64,000 nt of DNA from Neobacillus notoginsengisoli. GTDB taxonomy: Bacteria > Bacillota > Bacilli > Bacillales > Cytobacillaceae. Numbering within the stretch: position 1 is the first letter of the stretch; every line of letters begins with the position of its first letter. The position numbers were made by a program, and so were the translations under genes. The DNA is taken from NCBI RefSeq assembly GCF_003515685.1, contig NZ_QWEG01000004.1, positions 124,001 to 188,000 of the forward strand, in the 5' to 3' direction. This document shows positions 53,218 to 61,300 of the stretch, piece by piece. The notes below the pieces were generated by a model, which worked only from the letters and a program-made list of their open reading frames with translations, had not been told where the DNA came from and searched no databases.

Positions 53218-55134
53218 CTATGACTTCAGCAACCGCAAGCTGTTCAGGATAACGAGAATCGTGCTTCCTTCATGGCCGATGACCCCGTAAGGAAGGTCGA
53301 GCAATTGCAGGAAATTCGAAGCAATCAGTACCATGATGACCAGAATGGAAAATACAACGTTCTGCTTGATAATCCGGTTCATCCGGCGCGACAGGCGAAT
53401 GGCGTTCGCAATCTTCGGGAGGTCGTTTTTCATTAAAACGATATCGGCTGTTTCAAGGGCAACATCCGTTCCTTCACCCATTGCAATCCCGACGTTGGCA
53501 GTCGCGAGGGCGGGAGCGTCGTTAATTCCATCGCCTACCATCGCGACAGTGCTGAATCTTTCCATTAATCCTTTCAGGCGGTCAACCTTTTCTTCGGGCA
53601 GGCATTCGGCAAAATACTCATCGACACCGCTTTCGGCTGCAATCGCCTTGGCGGTCGTTTGACTGTCACCCGTTAGCATGACAGTATAAACACCCTCTTT
53701 GGCCAGGTCGCCAATCGCAGCCATCGCTCTTTCGCGGACAACGTCCTTCAAGGCAAGCATCCCGGCAGGCACTCCGTTTACACTCATGAAGACAAGTGTA
53801 TTTCCCTCAGCCGCGAGCCGGGTTGCGTGTTCTCCGGCAACCGCCTCAGCTTCTTCTCTTCCAATGAAACTTGCTTTACCGATTTTCCAGGACTCGCCGG
53901 CGATTTCGGCAGCGATGCCCCAGCCCGGCATATCTTCTATTTTATCAGGCTGAATCATGTCTTCCTGGAAGTGTTCTTTTGCAAAAGAGACAATCGCTTT
54001 CGCAAGCGGATGATTCGATTGGTTCTCGATCGAAGCGGCTTTCCATAGCAGCTCGCTCCTTGAAAAACCATCGGCCAAGATGAATTCGGTGACCTCCGGC
54101 TTGCCTTTGGTGAGTGTGCCTGTCTTGTCAAAGGCAATGGCATTCAAGTGGCTTAAATTCTCCAGGTGGACGCCGCCTTTGACAAGGATGCCATTGCGCG
54201 CGCCGTTTGATATGGCGGAAAGGGTCGCCGGCATAATCGAGGCGACGAGTGCGCATGGTGAAGCGACCACGAGCAGGATCATGGCCCTGTAAAAAGATTC
54301 CTGCCAGCCCCAGCCGAGTGCATAGTGGGGAACGAACATCATTAAGGCGACAACCGTAAGGACAATTTTTACATACGTTCCTTCAAATCGTTCAATAAAC
54401 AGCTGTGACGGAGATTTTTCGCTTTGGGCAGACTGGACGAGCTCGATGATTTTATGGAACAGCGTCTCATCGCTTGCCTTTGTGACCTCGATCGTAATGG
54501 AACCGGTCAGATTTACCGTGCCGGCGAATACTTCCTCGCGCAGGCCTTTTTCAATAGGAACGGATTCCCCGGTGATCGCTGACTGGTCAATGCTTGATTC
54601 ACCCTTTTTGATGAGGCCGTCAGCAGGAATTCGTTCTCCCGGCTTCACCAATATGGCGTCGCCGACTGCCAATTCCGATACCGCAACCCTTTGCTCTCCG
54701 CTTGCTGTCAGTAGAAGCGCTTCTTCAGGCTGCAGCTCCATCAGCGAGGAGATTTCTTTATGGCTTTTGTTCATCGTATACGTTTCGAGTGCGCCGCTGA
54801 CGGCAAAAATGAAAATCAGGATGGCACCCTCCGCCCAGTATCCGATGATGGCTGAGCCGATGGCGGCAAACACCATCAGCATTTCAACATTCAGCTCTTT
54901 GTCTTCGATTGTTGCTTCGATGCCTTCTTTTGCTTTGGCAAAACCGCCGATGACAAAGGCTGACAGATAGGCAGTTATGCTTGCTGGTTCCAGACCGCTT
55001 TTGCTAAGCAGCCAGCCTGCAACGATTAAAATTCCGCTGATTGCTGCGGCAATCAATTCCAAATGGGGCATTATTTTTTGCAAAAAAGCACTTCCGCTGC
55101 CTTCTGGTTCATTCACTCGGGCATGAGCTTCCAT
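53218..55134 (-). CDS. pfeT: P1B-type metal ATPase, ZosA/PfeT-like
   Basis: A 638-residue heavy-metal-transporting P-type ATPase, near-identical in length to B. subtilis ZosA/PfeT, the PerR-controlled ferrous iron exporter. There is no N-terminal HMA domain. The SPC metal-site motif is at residues 292-294, the phosphorylated Asp336 is in DKTGTLTKG, and TGES and GDGINDAPAL are present. Export of Fe2+ (or Zn2+) protects against metal overload. PerR- and Fur-like boxes upstream agree with this assignment. Confidence 0.88.
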   Translation of the reverse strand: MEAHARVNEPEGSGSAFLQKIMPHLELIAAAISGILIVAGWLLSKSGLEPASITAYLSAFVIGGFAKAKEGIEATIEDKELNVEMLMVFAAIGSAIIGYWAEGAILIFIFAVSGALETYTMNKSHKEISSLMELQPEEALLLTASGEQRVAVSELAVGDAILVKPGERIPADGLIKKGESSIDQSAITGESVPIEKGLREEVFAGTVNLTGSITIEVTKASDETLFHKIIELVQSAQSEKSPSQLFIERFEGTYVKIVLTVVALMMFVPHYALGWGWQESFYRAMILLVVASPCALVASIMPATLSAISNGARNGILVKGGVHLENLSHLNAIAFDKTGTLTKGKPEVTEFILADGFSRSELLWKAASIENQSNHPLAKAIVSFAKEHFQEDMIQPDKIEDMPGWGIAAEIAGESWKIGKASFIGREEAEAVAGEHATRLAAEGNTLVFMSVNGVPAGMLALKDVVRERAMAAIGDLAKEGVYTVMLTGDSQTTAKAIAAESGVDEYFAECLPEEKVDRLKGLMERFSTVAMVGDGINDAPALATANVGIAMGEGTDVALETADIVLMKNDLPKIANAIRLSRRMNRIIKQNVVFSILVIMVLIASNFLQLLDLPYGVIGHEGSTILVILNSLRLLKS

Positions 55135-55161
55135 TTTCGTTTTCCTCCCTCTAATTGAGAA

Positions 55162-55176
55162 TGCTAATCATAATCA
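55162..55176 (-). promoter_or_regulatory. Fur-box-like site
   Basis: On the minus strand TGATTAT-G-ATTAGCA, 12 of 14 matches to the Fur consensus TGATAAT-N-ATTATCA, between the presumed promoter and the pfeT start. Confidence 0.5.
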
Positions 55177-55244
55177 ATGGCCTTATAAAATGACGAAAGC
55201 TGCCACCGGCAAGCGATAGCAGCATAAAACATTTATTTTCTAGT

Positions 55245-55259
55245 TTAGAATCATTCTAT
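55245..55259 (-). promoter_or_regulatory. PerR-box-like site overlapping a -10
   Basis: Plus-strand TTAGAAT-C-ATTCTAT, 11 of 14 matches to the PerR consensus TTATAAT-N-ATTATAA. On the minus strand it contains TAGAAT, a good -10 for pfeT, so binding would block transcription. Confidence 0.55.
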
Positions 55260-55316
55260 CATACAGTACAGTATATGCAAAGCAAAATGAAAACAACCCG
55301 AATGAATTAAACGAAT

Positions 55317-56501
55317 TTAGGAAAGTTGGGGCTGGTTTGTGCTGGTACTCCCAGACGGTTTAACGAAGTATAACGCCAGAAAGATGGCCATCAGCAAAAC
55401 GCTGATCATGTAAAAGAACGTTGCACCTTCAGTATATTGAATGGCCAGTCCGCCAATGAACGGGCCGCTAATGCTTCCAAGACTGAAAAAGATGCCGCAC
55501 ATGAGGTTCCCGGCCGGAAGAAGGTTTCTAGGAAGCAGGTCAGCCATATAGCTGATGCCGAGCGAAAACGTTGAGCCCACAGCCATTCCGGCTAGGAAAA
55601 AACAGATTAGCAAACCAGTCATGCTTGTATGGAAGAGGCCTGCCGCGATAAAGCAGATAAAGCCGCTGAGCATGATGCCCATTAGGACATTCCGCCTTCC
55701 GAACCTGTCGCTCATAATGCCTAGCGGAAACTGAAACAGAATGCCTCCGATTGCAAAAGCAGGCAGAATAACCGAGACGGCTGAAATATCAAGGCCGTTC
55801 CTTAATGCGAGGATCGGAAAGTTTCCGTTCAAAGAAGCTTCTAAGAATCCATACCCCAAAGGAGGGAGCAATGAAACCCAAGCGATCTTTAAAACTTGGC
55901 CAAAGCGGGAAAAGGTTCCGAGATACGAGCCAGTTGCACCGTCCTCATCAGGAGAATCGTTCTTGAGCAGCCAGACGAACAGCCAGGAAACAACCGAAAG
56001 AGCGGACGAAACGATAAACGGAAGTGCTTCGTTGATTTCGACTAGTCTTGTCAGCATCGGTCCAATCGCGAATCCGATTCCAAAGAAAAGGCCATATAGC
56101 GATACATTCCGGCCTCGCCGGTTTTCGGTGGAAGAGGCCGTTATCCATGTTTGGGCGCCGAAGTGAAGCATGTGGTCCCCGACTCCGATTAAAAACCGGA
56201 GAAAGAACCAGAACCAAAAGCCTTTCCAAACAGGAAAGAGCGCCAGCGCGACGGCCACGCTTAGGCCGCCCGCGAGAATGATTGGTTTGTAGCCGAACCG
56301 TCTTAATGGCGCTTCCATGAATGGGGAAGCAAGTAATATTCCAATATAAAGAGCAGTGGCATTGATTCCGTTCAGTGAGGAAGACAAGCCGTCATGCTCA
56401 AAGATAATTGCAATCAGCGGAAGCAGCATCCCCTGGGAAATGCCCGAGATGCCGACCGTGCTGACAAGAATCCAAAAATGGGCTGCAGGAGTTTTTTTCA
56501 T
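55317..56501 (-). CDS. yfkF: MFS transporter, YfkF-like
   Basis: A 394-residue major facilitator with 12 membrane segments. The loop motif between TM8 and TM9 is GIMSDRFGRRN (near 258). Length, sequence character and position before yfkE and yfkD match B. subtilis YfkF, a putative drug or metabolite exporter of unknown substrate. Divergent from the OsmC-like gene. Confidence 0.83.
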   Translation of the reverse strand: MKKTPAAHFWILVSTVGISGISQGMLLPLIAIIFEHDGLSSSLNGINATALYIGILLASPFMEAPLRRFGYKPIILAGGLSVAVALALFPVWKGFWFWFFLRFLIGVGDHMLHFGAQTWITASSTENRRGRNVSLYGLFFGIGFAIGPMLTRLVEINEALPFIVSSALSVVSWLFVWLLKNDSPDEDGATGSYLGTFSRFGQVLKIAWVSLLPPLGYGFLEASLNGNFPILALRNGLDISAVSVILPAFAIGGILFQFPLGIMSDRFGRRNVLMGIMLSGFICFIAAGLFHTSMTGLLICFFLAGMAVGSTFSLGISYMADLLPRNLLPAGNLMCGIFFSLGSISGPFIGGLAIQYTEGATFFYMISVLLMAIFLALYFVKPSGSTSTNQPQLS

Positions 56502-56656
56502 AACATAACCTCGGTTTTTGTAGAATAGTCAAAACTGATGGTATCGGTTAAAGGCTTTTTTTGCAAGGGGGAGAGGAGATAAAACTTTTCCGCTTCAATA
56601 AATTGATATACTCTTTTTAATAAGAAACTGTTAAAGACAATGAAGGGGTGGTAAAG

Positions 56657-57040
56657 ATGATTTTTAAAATGAAGGATGATGGATTTTTTACGGAGCTGCC
56701 GTTTGGGCGCCTGGATGTTTCAGGTAATGAAGAGGTCGGGTTTCGCCCGTACCAGTTGATGGCTGCATCGGTTGCTGTTTGCAGCGGCGGGGTGCTGAGG
56801 AAAATTCTCGAAAAAAAGAGGCTCGAAGTCAGGGATATTGAAATCCAGACAAATGTGGATAGGAATGAAAATCAAGTAAATAAAATTGAAACCATCCATA
56901 TCCATTTCGTCATTACTGGAAACAATCTGAACGAAACACAAATTGAAAAAGCAATCACGCTTGTCGGGAAAAACTGTTCGATGGTTCAATCCGTAAAAGG
57001 GAGTATTGATGTGAGAGAGACCTTCGAGTTGAAGGGCTAG
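56657..57040 (+). CDS. OsmC/Ohr-family protein
   Basis: A 127-residue OsmC-fold protein. The two redox Cys of the family are in AVCSGGVL near residue 48 and KNCSMVQS near 108. OsmC/Ohr proteins reduce organic hydroperoxides, though many small OsmC-like members have unknown thiol roles. ATG 56657 with AAGGGGTGG upstream is chosen over a GTG three codons earlier. Confidence 0.8.
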   Translation: MIFKMKDDGFFTELPFGRLDVSGNEEVGFRPYQLMAASVAVCSGGVLRKILEKKRLEVRDIEIQTNVDRNENQVNKIETIHIHFVITGNNLNETQIEKAITLVGKNCSMVQSVKGSIDVRETFELKG

Positions 57041-57106
57041 AATAAATGCGGAAAACCCGGGTAAAGGTAGAATTAACATCTACACTTGGATTGCGAGGGA
57101 ATTGTA

Positions 57107-58162
57107 GTGGCAAATAAGATTTTTATGATTATGACCTTTATCGGGGTTCCGCTTTCGGTTATGGGGAGCCTTATGCATTGGCCAAGCACCATATTGTTCG
57201 TCATTTACTGTTTAACGATTATCGCGCTTGCCAGCTACATGGGCAGGGCGACTGAAAGCCTCGCTGTGATTGCAGGGCCGAGGATCGGTGGACTGTTGAA
57301 TGCGACATTTGGGAACGCTGTCGAGCTAATCATTTCTATTTTCGCCCTTAAAGCCGGCCTTACTGGGGTTGTACTTGCATCACTTACCGGTTCTGTACTT
57401 GGAAACTTGCTCTTAGTCGCCGGCCTTTCATTCTTTATTGGAGGAATCAAATTTAAGCGGCAAACCTTTAACATTTTTGATGCGCGCCATAACTCGGGAC
57501 TCCTGATGTTTGCTGTACTTGTAGCTTTTGTCATCCCGGAAGTATTTTCGATGAGAATGAGTGAAGGCGAAACACTATCCTTAAGTGTTGGCATCTCGAT
57601 CATTTTAATTGCGCTTTATCTGGCCGCGCTCTTCTTCAAGCTGGTCACGCACCGGGGAGTTTACCAAAGTGAAAGTTCCGGCCAAACACATGAAGAGGAG
57701 CCGGAATGGAGCAAAATGAAGGCAATTGTCATCCTTGCCCTAGCTACCATTGCAGTGGCGTATGTTTCCGAAAATCTCGTCCATACCTTTCATGATGTTG
57801 CGAAATCGTTTGGCTGGACCGAGTTGTTCATCGGGGTCATCATTGTGGCGATTGTCGGAAATGCGGCTGAACACGCGTCTGCGCTAATTTTTGCCTGGAA
57901 AAATAAAATGGACATTGCAGTGGAAATCGCAATCGGATCGACACTGCAGATCGCAATGTTTGTCGCTCCGGTCCTTGTCCTTGTTTCCTTGCTGTTCACT
58001 AAATCCATGCCGCTTGTTTTCACCTTGCCTGAACTCGTTGCAATGGCTTCTGCAGTCCTGTTGATCATCATTATTTCTAACGACGGGGAATCGAACTGGT
58101 TCGAAGGGCTTACCTTGATGGCTGCCTATATCATTATGGGAATAGGTTTTTTCCTTTTGTAA
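57107..58162 (+). CDS. yfkE: Ca2+/H+ antiporter (CAX), YfkE-like
   Basis: A 351-residue CaCA-family exchanger, the same length as B. subtilis YfkE (CAX_Bs, ChaA type). The two inverted alpha-repeat signatures are visible: GNAVELI in the first half (near 70) and GNAAEHA in the second (near 250), each supplying a transport-site Glu. It exports Ca2+ in exchange for H+. GTG 57107 with GCGAGGGA upstream is chosen; a TTG seven codons earlier is less likely. Confidence 0.9.
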   Translation: MANKIFMIMTFIGVPLSVMGSLMHWPSTILFVIYCLTIIALASYMGRATESLAVIAGPRIGGLLNATFGNAVELIISIFALKAGLTGVVLASLTGSVLGNLLLVAGLSFFIGGIKFKRQTFNIFDARHNSGLLMFAVLVAFVIPEVFSMRMSEGETLSLSVGISIILIALYLAALFFKLVTHRGVYQSESSGQTHEEEPEWSKMKAIVILALATIAVAYVSENLVHTFHDVAKSFGWTELFIGVIIVAIVGNAAEHASALIFAWKNKMDIAVEIAIGSTLQIAMFVAPVLVLVSLLFTKSMPLVFTLPELVAMASAVLLIIIISNDGESNWFEGLTLMAAYIIMGIGFFLL

Positions 58163-58178
58163 CTGTCCAAAAAAAACA

Positions 58179-58215
58179 AAATGGCTCCAGGCAAATTGCC
58201 CGGAGCCATTTCTTC
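58179..58215 (+). terminator. intrinsic terminator of yfkE
   Basis: AAATGGCTCC-GGC and GCC-GGAGCCATTT arms, then CTTC. From 58216 to 58484 nothing recognisable is seen. Confidence 0.8.
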
Positions 58216-58484
58216 ATCCAAATTCAAATGTACAGGCGGATCGCGAAAATCCATCTACGCGCCGCATTCCGATCAGGCTTATTAATCAAGTCGCTTTTTT
58301 AGGGAACAACCACCAACCTTCATGCTTAATATGGTAAAATCAATTTCAGTTAACATAAATTAGTGTATCCCTGCCTCCTTTAATGAAAAGTTGCCAGCGA
58401 GTTGATTCTGCCCTCCTTTATTTAAATTAAAGCAAGTATACACCATTAATTGATTGTTGTAAAGATTCAGATTATTATTTTTTT

Positions 58485-58511
58485 GAGGCACGGGGACGGT
58501 TCCAGTGCCTC
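58485..58511. repeat. GGGACGGTTCC hairpin
   Basis: GAGGCAC and GTGCCTC arms enclose GGGACGGTTCC. Same core as the larger element at 14293-14352, with different arms. Confidence 0.7.
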
Positions 58512-58621
58512 ACTCTTATCGGAGTCCCATGGAGGCGGCAAAAGGCAATAAAACGGTCCCAATTCCATGCTTGGCTCCATTATTGTTAGGTTATGAACGA
58601 ATAATTCTTAAGGAGACCAAC

Positions 58622-59260
58622 ATGGCGTTATTTTATCGTTTTTTGTTTTTTTTCATCGGATTAATGATTTTGACGTTCGGCGTATGCATGACGATTGTCG
58701 CCGACTTCGGGGCGGGCGCTTGGGATGCGCTGAACGTTGGTTTGTCCGAGACAATCGGCCTGTCAATCGGCCGCTGGGTGATGATCGTCGGAGCGATTCT
58801 CATCGTTGTCAATTCTTTTCTTCATCAGAGTAAACCCGAACTGCTCGCCATTGGGATTATTTTTGCCACCGGTATGCTTATTGATCTTTGGATGTTCCTT
58901 ATTCTCGGGGGATATGAACCAGCCGGCCTGACAGACAAGCTGACGATGTTCATCGCCGGAATTGTCGTCATCGGCATTGGCGCGGCCATTTACCTGCAGG
59001 CGAAATTCCCACTGATTCCAATTGACAATTTAATGATGGGATTAAAAAAACGGCTGAATGTCAGCCTGATGGTCGCGAAAACGATTGGAGAACTCATTGC
59101 ATTGGTCCTGGCGTTGATTTTCAGCGGGCCGATTGGAATTGGAACGCTAATTATTACGTTTGCCATCGGGCCAGTGATTCAAATTTTTTTCCCTCTGTTC
59201 GAGAAACTGCTGAACAGATTGCTTGCGTCAGCCAATGCAAAAAATGAACATATTGGATAA
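58622..59260 (+). CDS. yczE: YczE/YitT-type membrane protein
   Basis: A 212-residue membrane protein with five transmembrane segments, of the YczE/YyaS/YitT-like family. The N-terminal FGVCMTIVADFGAGAWDALNVGLS pattern (residues about 19-42) is typical. In B. subtilis YczE affects bacillaene and surfactin production by an unknown route. ATG 58622 has AAGGAGACC upstream; earlier in-frame codons run through the hairpin repeat and are rejected. Confidence 0.78.
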   Translation: MALFYRFLFFFIGLMILTFGVCMTIVADFGAGAWDALNVGLSETIGLSIGRWVMIVGAILIVVNSFLHQSKPELLAIGIIFATGMLIDLWMFLILGGYEPAGLTDKLTMFIAGIVVIGIGAAIYLQAKFPLIPIDNLMMGLKKRLNVSLMVAKTIGELIALVLALIFSGPIGIGTLIITFAIGPVIQIFFPLFEKLLNRLLASANAKNEHIG

Positions 59261-59323
59261 TATTCCTGAACTCCGAAAACACTAAGTGCAAACAAACGCA
59301 CTATGTGAAAGGAGTTCTTTTTC

Positions 59324-60118
59324 ATGGCAAAAAAATTCGTCATTTTCATTCTGTTTACCGTTGTCCTAATCGTATTATCACCCGCCTCCGCCGAAAAGGC
59401 AGCGACAAAAAAGCTTATTCCTGAAGGGGTTTTAAATATTACGAAAGAAAATACGTATCCAAACCCGAACCAGGATGAACCGCTCCTTCAGCCGAGCGAA
59501 CTGGCAAAAAGATTAATTGATTCCTCTAAAGTAAGAATCGAAAATCCGAATTTAATTAGGATGCTGAACGAAACATCTGTATCAGCTACCCCGTTTGCAT
59601 TCGGATACAAGGCCATCATTTACCTTGGGCATTGGCCGCTTAACTACGAATCGGCGGAAACAGCGCCAAATTGGGAATACCAGAAAATCAACACCAACTA
59701 TTATGACAATAGAGGCGGTGAAAAGCCGTATCAGATCCACTACGTCCAGGAATCCCAAAAGGTCATTAAGGGCGGACTGACCGCGAAAATTTCGAATGCG
59801 GATGAAGTAAAGAATATGATGCTCAGTAAGGCTGCTGGCAAAACAAACCTGCCGCTTGCATTCGAGACAGTCATCGGACTCGGCACGAAAAAGGATCAGA
59901 TTTACAACATACCGAGAAAGCGGCTCGGCTATCTTTACGCCTACGCCCCGGCCATCAATGAAAAGGGAAAGGTCACCTACGGCGAAGTGTATCTCATGCT
60001 GAAGGGCAATAAAAAATCCCTTGTGATCAAAAATGTCACCTCGCAGGGAATCGGCGCCTGGATCCCAATTCAGGATTATGTTTCCTTCAGCTTTGCTGCA
60101 AGTGAACGGCCGAGATGA
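59324..60118 (+). CDS. yfkD: YfkD-like exported protein
   Basis: A 264-residue exported protein with a signal peptide (about 1-23, SPASAEK cleavage region), the same length as B. subtilis YfkD. The mature part is a single soluble domain containing IIYLGHWPLNYES and RLGYLYAYAP. Function unknown. Its place after yfkE fits the B. subtilis order. Confidence 0.85.
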   Translation: MAKKFVIFILFTVVLIVLSPASAEKAATKKLIPEGVLNITKENTYPNPNQDEPLLQPSELAKRLIDSSKVRIENPNLIRMLNETSVSATPFAFGYKAIIYLGHWPLNYESAETAPNWEYQKINTNYYDNRGGEKPYQIHYVQESQKVIKGGLTAKISNADEVKNMMLSKAAGKTNLPLAFETVIGLGTKKDQIYNIPRKRLGYLYAYAPAINEKGKVTYGEVYLMLKGNKKSLVIKNVTSQGIGAWIPIQDYVSFSFAASERPR

Positions 60119-60130
60119 TTTTGGCAAAAT

Positions 60131-60166
60131 AAACGCCATCCCGTGCTTTGGGATGGTGTTTTTTGT
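60131..60166 (+). terminator. intrinsic terminator of yfkD
   Basis: ACGCCATCCC-N7-GGGATGGTGT followed by TTTTTG. Confidence 0.88.
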
Positions 60167-60209
60167 CGGAAACATAAGGGAAATAATCCCGTTTCCTCTG
60201 CAAGAAGTT

Positions 60210-60235
60210 GTTTAGCCTTAAGCTCAAACGGGAAA
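60210..60235 (+). promoter_or_regulatory. sigma-B-type promoter
   Basis: GTTTAG, 14-nt spacer, GGGAAA: five of six and six of six matches to GTTTAA and GGGWAW. Transcription would start about 44 nt before the YtxH-type gene. Confidence 0.7.
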
Positions 60236-60287
60236 TACACAAACAGGCTAAACTTTACTTTTAAAATGATAGAAGGAGGAATTGGCA

Positions 60288-61052
60288 ATGAGCGAGTACG
60301 ACAACCAGAATCAGAATTTAAGCTATTCAGATAATGAAAAGAACAGCAAGCTGTTGAAGGGAATCGTAATCGGCGGGGTCATCGGGGGAATCTTGACACT
60401 TCTGGATTCTTCAACCCGCAGCAGCCTGAAGGAAACAGCAACTGAGCTGAAAAACACCTCTAAGAACATGTTCACAGAAGTAAAGCAAAACCCAAATGAA
60501 GTAAAAGACCAGATGGTCACGCAATTCCAGCAGGCATCCAATGTACTGAAGGATGCGATTGCCGACGCGCAAAGGCTGTACGACCGCCTGAATAGCGATT
60601 TGTTCGGAAAAGTATCCGAAGTGAAGGACATTTCAAAAGATGCAATCGACACAGTCATGGGCTTTAAAGGCGAAGTGAAGGAAATTGGCTCGAAAGTGGC
60701 GGAAGCAGGCACTGAACTGAAAGCGGCGGCGCCAACCGGATCAGGTACTGATTCCTCCAGCGGCTCCACTTATCCTTCTGGAGAAAACACTTACCTTGGA
60801 CAAGCTTCCGGATCGTTGACCGGTACAAGCTCGGTAACGGGCAGCGGCAGCGACACTTCTTTTAGGGACACCGGCACCACGGATTACGGTTTGGTCAACT
60901 CATCCGAGTCGCTCGATAACACAGACCTGACTTCAGGTGACGCGACATTTTCACCCGAAAAATCCGGCGGTCTTGGCTACTCCAACGAAAAAGGCAAGCA
61001 CACAACAGGCGGCCAGGAGTCTCCGAAACACGACAAAGATGAAAAGTTTTAA
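60288..61052 (+). CDS. YtxH-domain general stress protein
   Basis: A 254-residue protein. After a polar lead, a YtxH segment (about 22-40, GIVIGGVIGGILTLLDSSTR) inserts near the membrane; then a long helical region (about 45-140) and a Gly/Ser/Thr-rich low-complexity tail (about 150-254). YtxH proteins of Bacillus are sigma-B stress proteins of unknown mechanism, which agrees with the promoter upstream. ATG 60288 with AAGGAGGA seven bases before it. Confidence 0.78.
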   Translation: MSEYDNQNQNLSYSDNEKNSKLLKGIVIGGVIGGILTLLDSSTRSSLKETATELKNTSKNMFTEVKQNPNEVKDQMVTQFQQASNVLKDAIADAQRLYDRLNSDLFGKVSEVKDISKDAIDTVMGFKGEVKEIGSKVAEAGTELKAAAPTGSGTDSSSGSTYPSGENTYLGQASGSLTGTSSVTGSGSDTSFRDTGTTDYGLVNSSESLDNTDLTSGDATFSPEKSGGLGYSNEKGKHTTGGQESPKHDKDEKF

Positions 61053-61060
61053 TGAATAAA

Positions 61061-61094
61061 AGAGCCAGCAGGTGAATGCCTGCTGGTTTTTTTA
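61061..61094 (+). terminator. intrinsic terminator
   Basis: CCAGCAGG-N6-CCTGCTGG followed by seven T. Confidence 0.92.
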
Positions 61095-61300
61095 TGTTAC
61101 ATAGGGCGAATAGTGCTTTTTCGTAGTTATCTGTCATCCCCTTCAAGGCACCTCTTTTGGCAAAAATCTCGATTAGACTAGCTTCCATAACCGGGACCAT
61201 TCGTTCTGCTCGGCTTCTTCCAATCAAGTCCAGTTTTGATAAAACGAACCTCGGGTACTTAACAGATAGAAGACATGGACGTAGAGGGGAGACGAAGCCA

